The notes beneath the pieces were generated by a model that saw nothing but the letters and a program-made list of their open reading frames with translations, was not told the DNA's origin and searched no databases. Shown in pieces: positions 6,196 through 8,141 of a stretch of DNA of 8,141 nt. The first letter of the stretch is position 1. Each line of letters starts with the position of its first letter. A program made the position numbers and the translations under genes. Origin of the DNA: Opitutaceae bacterium. Lineage in GTDB: Bacteria; Verrucomicrobiota; Verrucomicrobiia; Opitutales; Opitutaceae. Where the stretch lies: contig SYDD01000275.1 in the NCBI GenBank assembly GCA_005786775.1, forward strand, positions 1 to 8,141, written 5' to 3'.

Positions 6196-6846
6196 TCAGC
6201 AGCCAAGGCGCGCGGCGATTTCCGCGCGAATCCGGCGCTCAATCACGTCTTCGGGCTGGGTGCCGTCGAGGAGCACGAACCGCTCGGGCAGGCCGCGGGC
6301 GAGCACGAGGTAGCCTTCGCGCACCTTGCGGTAGAACTCGACGTTCTGGCGCTCCATCCGGTCCGGCAGGCCGGAGGCGCGGCGCTTCAGGCGGGCGAGG
6401 CTCACCTCCTCGGGGACGTCGAGTACCACGGTCAGGTCCGGCATCACATTGCCGACGGCGAAGCGGTTGATCTGGCTCACCGGATCCGCTGCCAGGTTCC
6501 GGCCGATGCCCTGATAGACGGTCGAGGAGTCGAGGAACCGGTCGCTCAGGACGATCGCGCCGCGGAGGAGCGCGGGGGCGATCACCTCGCGCACCAGTTG
6601 CGCGCGGGCGGCCGCGAAGAGCAGGAGCTCCGTCTCGGCGCACATCTCGTCGCCCTTGGAGTTATGGACGAGCAGGTTGCGGATCTGCTCGCCGATCTCG
6701 GTGCCGCCCGGCTCCCGGGTGGTGAGCACCTCGCGGCCCGCCTGCTGGAACTGCGCCGCGAGCCGGGCGATCTGGGTGGACTTGCCGGCCCCCTCCGATC
6801 CCTCGAAGGAGATGAGGCGCCCGGCAGGCTTGTACGGCAGCGGCAT
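6196..6846 (-). CDS. tmk: Thymidylate kinase
   Basis: Tmk phosphorylates dTMP to dTDP with ATP, an essential cytoplasmic step in dTTP synthesis. The 216-residue length is normal. ISFEGSEGAGKST (12-24) contains the P-loop; TREPGGTEIG at 43-52 is the dTMP-binding region. DRFLDSSTVYQG at 102-113 is the DR(Y/H/F) motif region, and Arg-rich RRASGLPDRME at 155-165 is the lid. The ATG at 6846 lies only 12 codons before the first beta strand, which is a usual distance. It begins 19 bp after the PfkB-type kinase and is followed 8 bp later by holB, so all three are probably one transcript. No Shine-Dalgarno sequence is present. I see no missing catalytic residue. Confidence 0.96.
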   Translation of the reverse strand: MPLPYKPAGRLISFEGSEGAGKSTQIARLAAQFQQAGREVLTTREPGGTEIGEQIRNLLVHNSKGDEMCAETELLLFAAARAQLVREVIAPALLRGAIVLSDRFLDSSTVYQGIGRNLAADPVSQINRFAVGNVMPDLTVVLDVPEEVSLARLKRRASGLPDRMERQNVEFYRKVREGYLVLARGLPERFVLLDGTQPEDVIERRIRAEIAARLGC

Positions 6847-6865
6847 GGGCAGGGTGATGGCGGGC

Positions 6866-7972
6866 TCAGCGCCAGTTGGCGAGGAAGGTTTCGAGCTGCG
6901 CGAGGTCCGGGCTTTCGCCGGTGCGCACGTAGTGTCCGCTCGTCGCTACGCCTAGGGTCAGACACCCCTCCGCGTCGAAGCCCAGAAGTTGGCCGGTGGT
7001 GAACCCGGCGTTGAAGTGGTCGCCCGCCCCGGTGGTGAGGCGCGGCTCCGCGGTGAAAGGTCCCGGCACCCACGCGGTGCCTTCCGGTCCCGCGCACGCT
7101 GCGCTCGCCCGCGGGTGGATCACGACGGTGTCGACCGCGAGGCGCGTCCGCAGCGCCTGCGCCGCACCCCGCAGCGAGGCCTCGTCCTCGTCCGGCTCCG
7201 CTTCCCCGAGCGCCGTGGCCACCTGGCGCGCCTCCTTCAGATTCAGGCCGAGGGTCACCCGCCCGTGCGCCGCGAACGCCGCGATCTCTGCAAGCGCTGC
7301 CCGCAGGTCCGCCACGGCCCGCTTCTCCGGGTCCGCCAGGTCAAAGAAGTACCGCCTCCCGCCCGCCACCGGCGGCAGGCCCGCGACGATCCGCGCGCGC
7401 AGGTCGCGAAAGACGGAAGTCAGGTGCGGGATCATCGTCCAGTTGACAAAGGCCGCGAGGTAGGCCCCGCCTAGCTCCGCCCGCAGCGCGTCCTCGCCCG
7501 CGACCTTGACCAGACGCGGGTAGGTGATCTCGTCGAGGCTGCGCATCCGGCCGAGCATCAGCTTCCCGTCGCGGCACTCGACCGCGAGTGTATGGGCCGG
7601 GTCCGCGAGGGAGTAGGTCCGCGCCCGCGCCGCGAGGTCGGCGAAAACCGGGTGCACGGCGGGCCGTCCCAGCGCGCCCACGTAGGTCAGCTCGCTGCCG
7701 AGCGCGAGCAGCGCGTTCGCCATGATCGGGCCGTTGCCGCCCAGCTTGTCGCCGCGCGGGTACAACTCGAGGTTGGTGCTCATCCCAGCGGCGGCGGAGA
7801 TCCGCGCTCCGAGCTCGGCGAGGGTCGGGACGGGCGTGAAATCCTCACCCGGACCGCGGCGCAGTCCGACCGGCGTCACGATCGAGTCGACGAACCCGTC
7901 GAAGCCGACGAGGGCGCGGCGGGGTCGGGCGGGCCGGGCGGCGAGCTGGCGGAGGGTGCGGGCGCGGAACAT
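6866..7972 (-). CDS. PfkB-family carbohydrate kinase, substrate unknown
   Basis: This 368-residue protein belongs to the ribokinase/PfkB fold family of ATP-dependent sugar or nucleoside kinases. The opening strand GFDGFVD is at 23-29. The substrate-side glycine motif LGGNGPIMANALLALG lies at 77-92, NLKEA at 244-248 is the usual lid-side motif, and RLTTGAGDHFNAGF at 311-324 is the second PfkB signature, with Asp318 as catalytic base. It is longer than typical ribokinase (about 300-310); the extra residues lie mainly in an N-terminal extension and in the segment around 40-75. Nothing identifies the sugar; fructose, ribose, a sugar phosphate or a nucleoside are all possible. The ATG at 7972 is preferred to an in-frame TTG at 7990 because it is a normal start; neither has a Shine-Dalgarno sequence. 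It is the first gene of the operon with tmk and holB and diverges from the gene at 8083 across 110 bp. Confidence 0.85.
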   Translation of the reverse strand: MFRARTLRQLAARPARPRRALVGFDGFVDSIVTPVGLRRGPGEDFTPVPTLAELGARISAAAGMSTNLELYPRGDKLGGNGPIMANALLALGSELTYVGALGRPAVHPVFADLAARARTYSLADPAHTLAVECRDGKLMLGRMRSLDEITYPRLVKVAGEDALRAELGGAYLAAFVNWTMIPHLTSVFRDLRARIVAGLPPVAGGRRYFFDLADPEKRAVADLRAALAEIAAFAAHGRVTLGLNLKEARQVATALGEAEPDEDEASLRGAAQALRTRLAVDTVVIHPRASAACAGPEGTAWVPGPFTAEPRLTTGAGDHFNAGFTTGQLLGFDAEGCLTLGVATSGHYVRTGESPDLAQLETFLANWR

Positions 7973-8082
7973 GACGGAGGGTCGGAACAAGCCGCCGCGG
8001 GCGCGCGCGGCAACTTCATTCGGCTCCCACCGGGTTTTCCGTTGCTGCGCCCGGCCAAAGCGGGCAACGGTTCCAGTCAGTT
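7973..8082. promoter_or_regulatory. 110-bp divergent intergenic region upstream of the kinase-tmk-holB operon
   Basis: This spacer separates two divergent starts and should hold promoters for both. It is somewhat less GC-rich than the genes around it in its right half. I cannot point to a convincing -35/-10 pair on either strand. The clearest structure is the inverted repeat at 8039-8070, listed separately. GGCAAC, part of that repeat's right arm, also appears at 8009-8014, which may be chance. Its regulatory role is inferred from layout. Confidence 0.4.
8039..8070 (+). repeat. Inverted repeat/hairpin before the rightmost gene
   Basis: CCGTTGC at 8039-8045 pairs perfectly with GCAACGG at 8064-8070. 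As RNA the stem extends inward by a U-G pair (8046/8063) and, after one bulged G at 8047, by three more pairs (8048-8050 with 8060-8062), leaving a 9-base loop. It ends 12 bases before the ATG at 8083. It may be a regulator-binding dyad or a 5' leader hairpin of the plus-strand gene. No T-run follows, so it is not a typical terminator. Mixed-base arms make it less likely to be a pure GC artefact than other dyads here. Confidence 0.4.
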
Positions 8083-8141
8083 ATGCCTGTGCAGCTCTTC
8101 GCCTCGCCGGTCCTGGCCGCCAACATCATCGAGATCTTCGA
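8083..8141 (+). CDS. 5' end of an unidentified gene, cut by window edge
   Basis: An ATG at 8083 opens a plus-strand frame through the window end, reading MPVQLFASPVLAANIIEIF. I do not recognise the protein. The stretch is moderately hydrophobic with no basic N-terminal residues, so it does not look like a classic signal peptide. A GTG at 8089 is a possible alternative start. Support comes from the open frame, its position facing away from the kinase operon after a plausible promoter-sized spacer, and the lack of a better minus-strand explanation for this stretch. Only about 19 codons are visible. Confidence 0.45.
   Translation, partial: MPVQLFASPVLAANIIEIF

Noticed and set aside
7973..7990. 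TTG at 7990 as the start of the PfkB-type kinase
   Set aside because: It adds only six residues (TTG, then FRPSV) before a normal ATG, has no ribosome-binding site, and has no family support.
1..8141. A defence system, prophage, transposon, CRISPR array or RNA gene
   Set aside because: I saw no transposase, integrase, repeat-spacer pattern, tRNA-like cloverleaf or rRNA segment; nearly all sequence is accounted for by metabolic and replication genes.

Overview
The window is very GC-rich, gene-dense bacterial chromosome with no sign of mobile DNA, CRISPR, tRNA or rRNA. Secreted sulfatases, a cyanobacterial/plant-style GlgC, a tmk-holB pair and starts without Shine-Dalgarno sequences would fit a Verrucomicrobiota bacterium, perhaps an Opitutaceae member. 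That placement is an inference from gene style and base composition, not from a marker gene.

There are six complete protein-coding genes and a seventh, epimerase-like one, plus two genes cut by the window ends. From left to right: (a) 1-3875, minus strand: an SDR-family NDP-sugar epimerase, then two different exported formylglycine-type sulfatases, then the first codons of another probably exported protein. They form a likely operon read right to left, with gaps of 59, 17 and 18 bp. (b) 3876-3934: a 59-bp spacer between divergent genes that must serve the sulfatase operon and glgC. (c) 3935-5221, plus strand: glgC, ADP-glucose pyrophosphorylase, the committed step of glycogen synthesis. (d) 5222-7972, minus strand: a PfkB-family sugar kinase, thymidylate kinase (tmk) and the DNA polymerase III delta' subunit (holB), closely spaced and probably co-transcribed. 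(e) 7973-8082: a divergent spacer with a clear inverted repeat, followed by the start of an unidentified plus-strand gene.

The left operon looks like part of the machinery for using a sulfated glycan: sulfate esters are removed outside the cytoplasm, and the epimerase could move the sugar (for example galactose) into central metabolism. No glycoside hydrolase, transporter or SusC/D pair is visible here, so this is only a fragment of such a pathway. GlgC next door would store surplus glucose. The right operon joins housekeeping DNA-replication genes to a sugar kinase of unknown substrate.

I found no strong evidence for an undescribed biological system. The points most worth a second look are: the complete absence of Shine-Dalgarno motifs at all nine starts; the Glu-Gln replacement of the usual Asp-Asn metal pair in one sulfatase; the apparently conserved plant/cyanobacterial activator lysines in GlgC; two hairpins just upstream of start codons; and glgC and holB abutting with their stop codons forming one palindrome.
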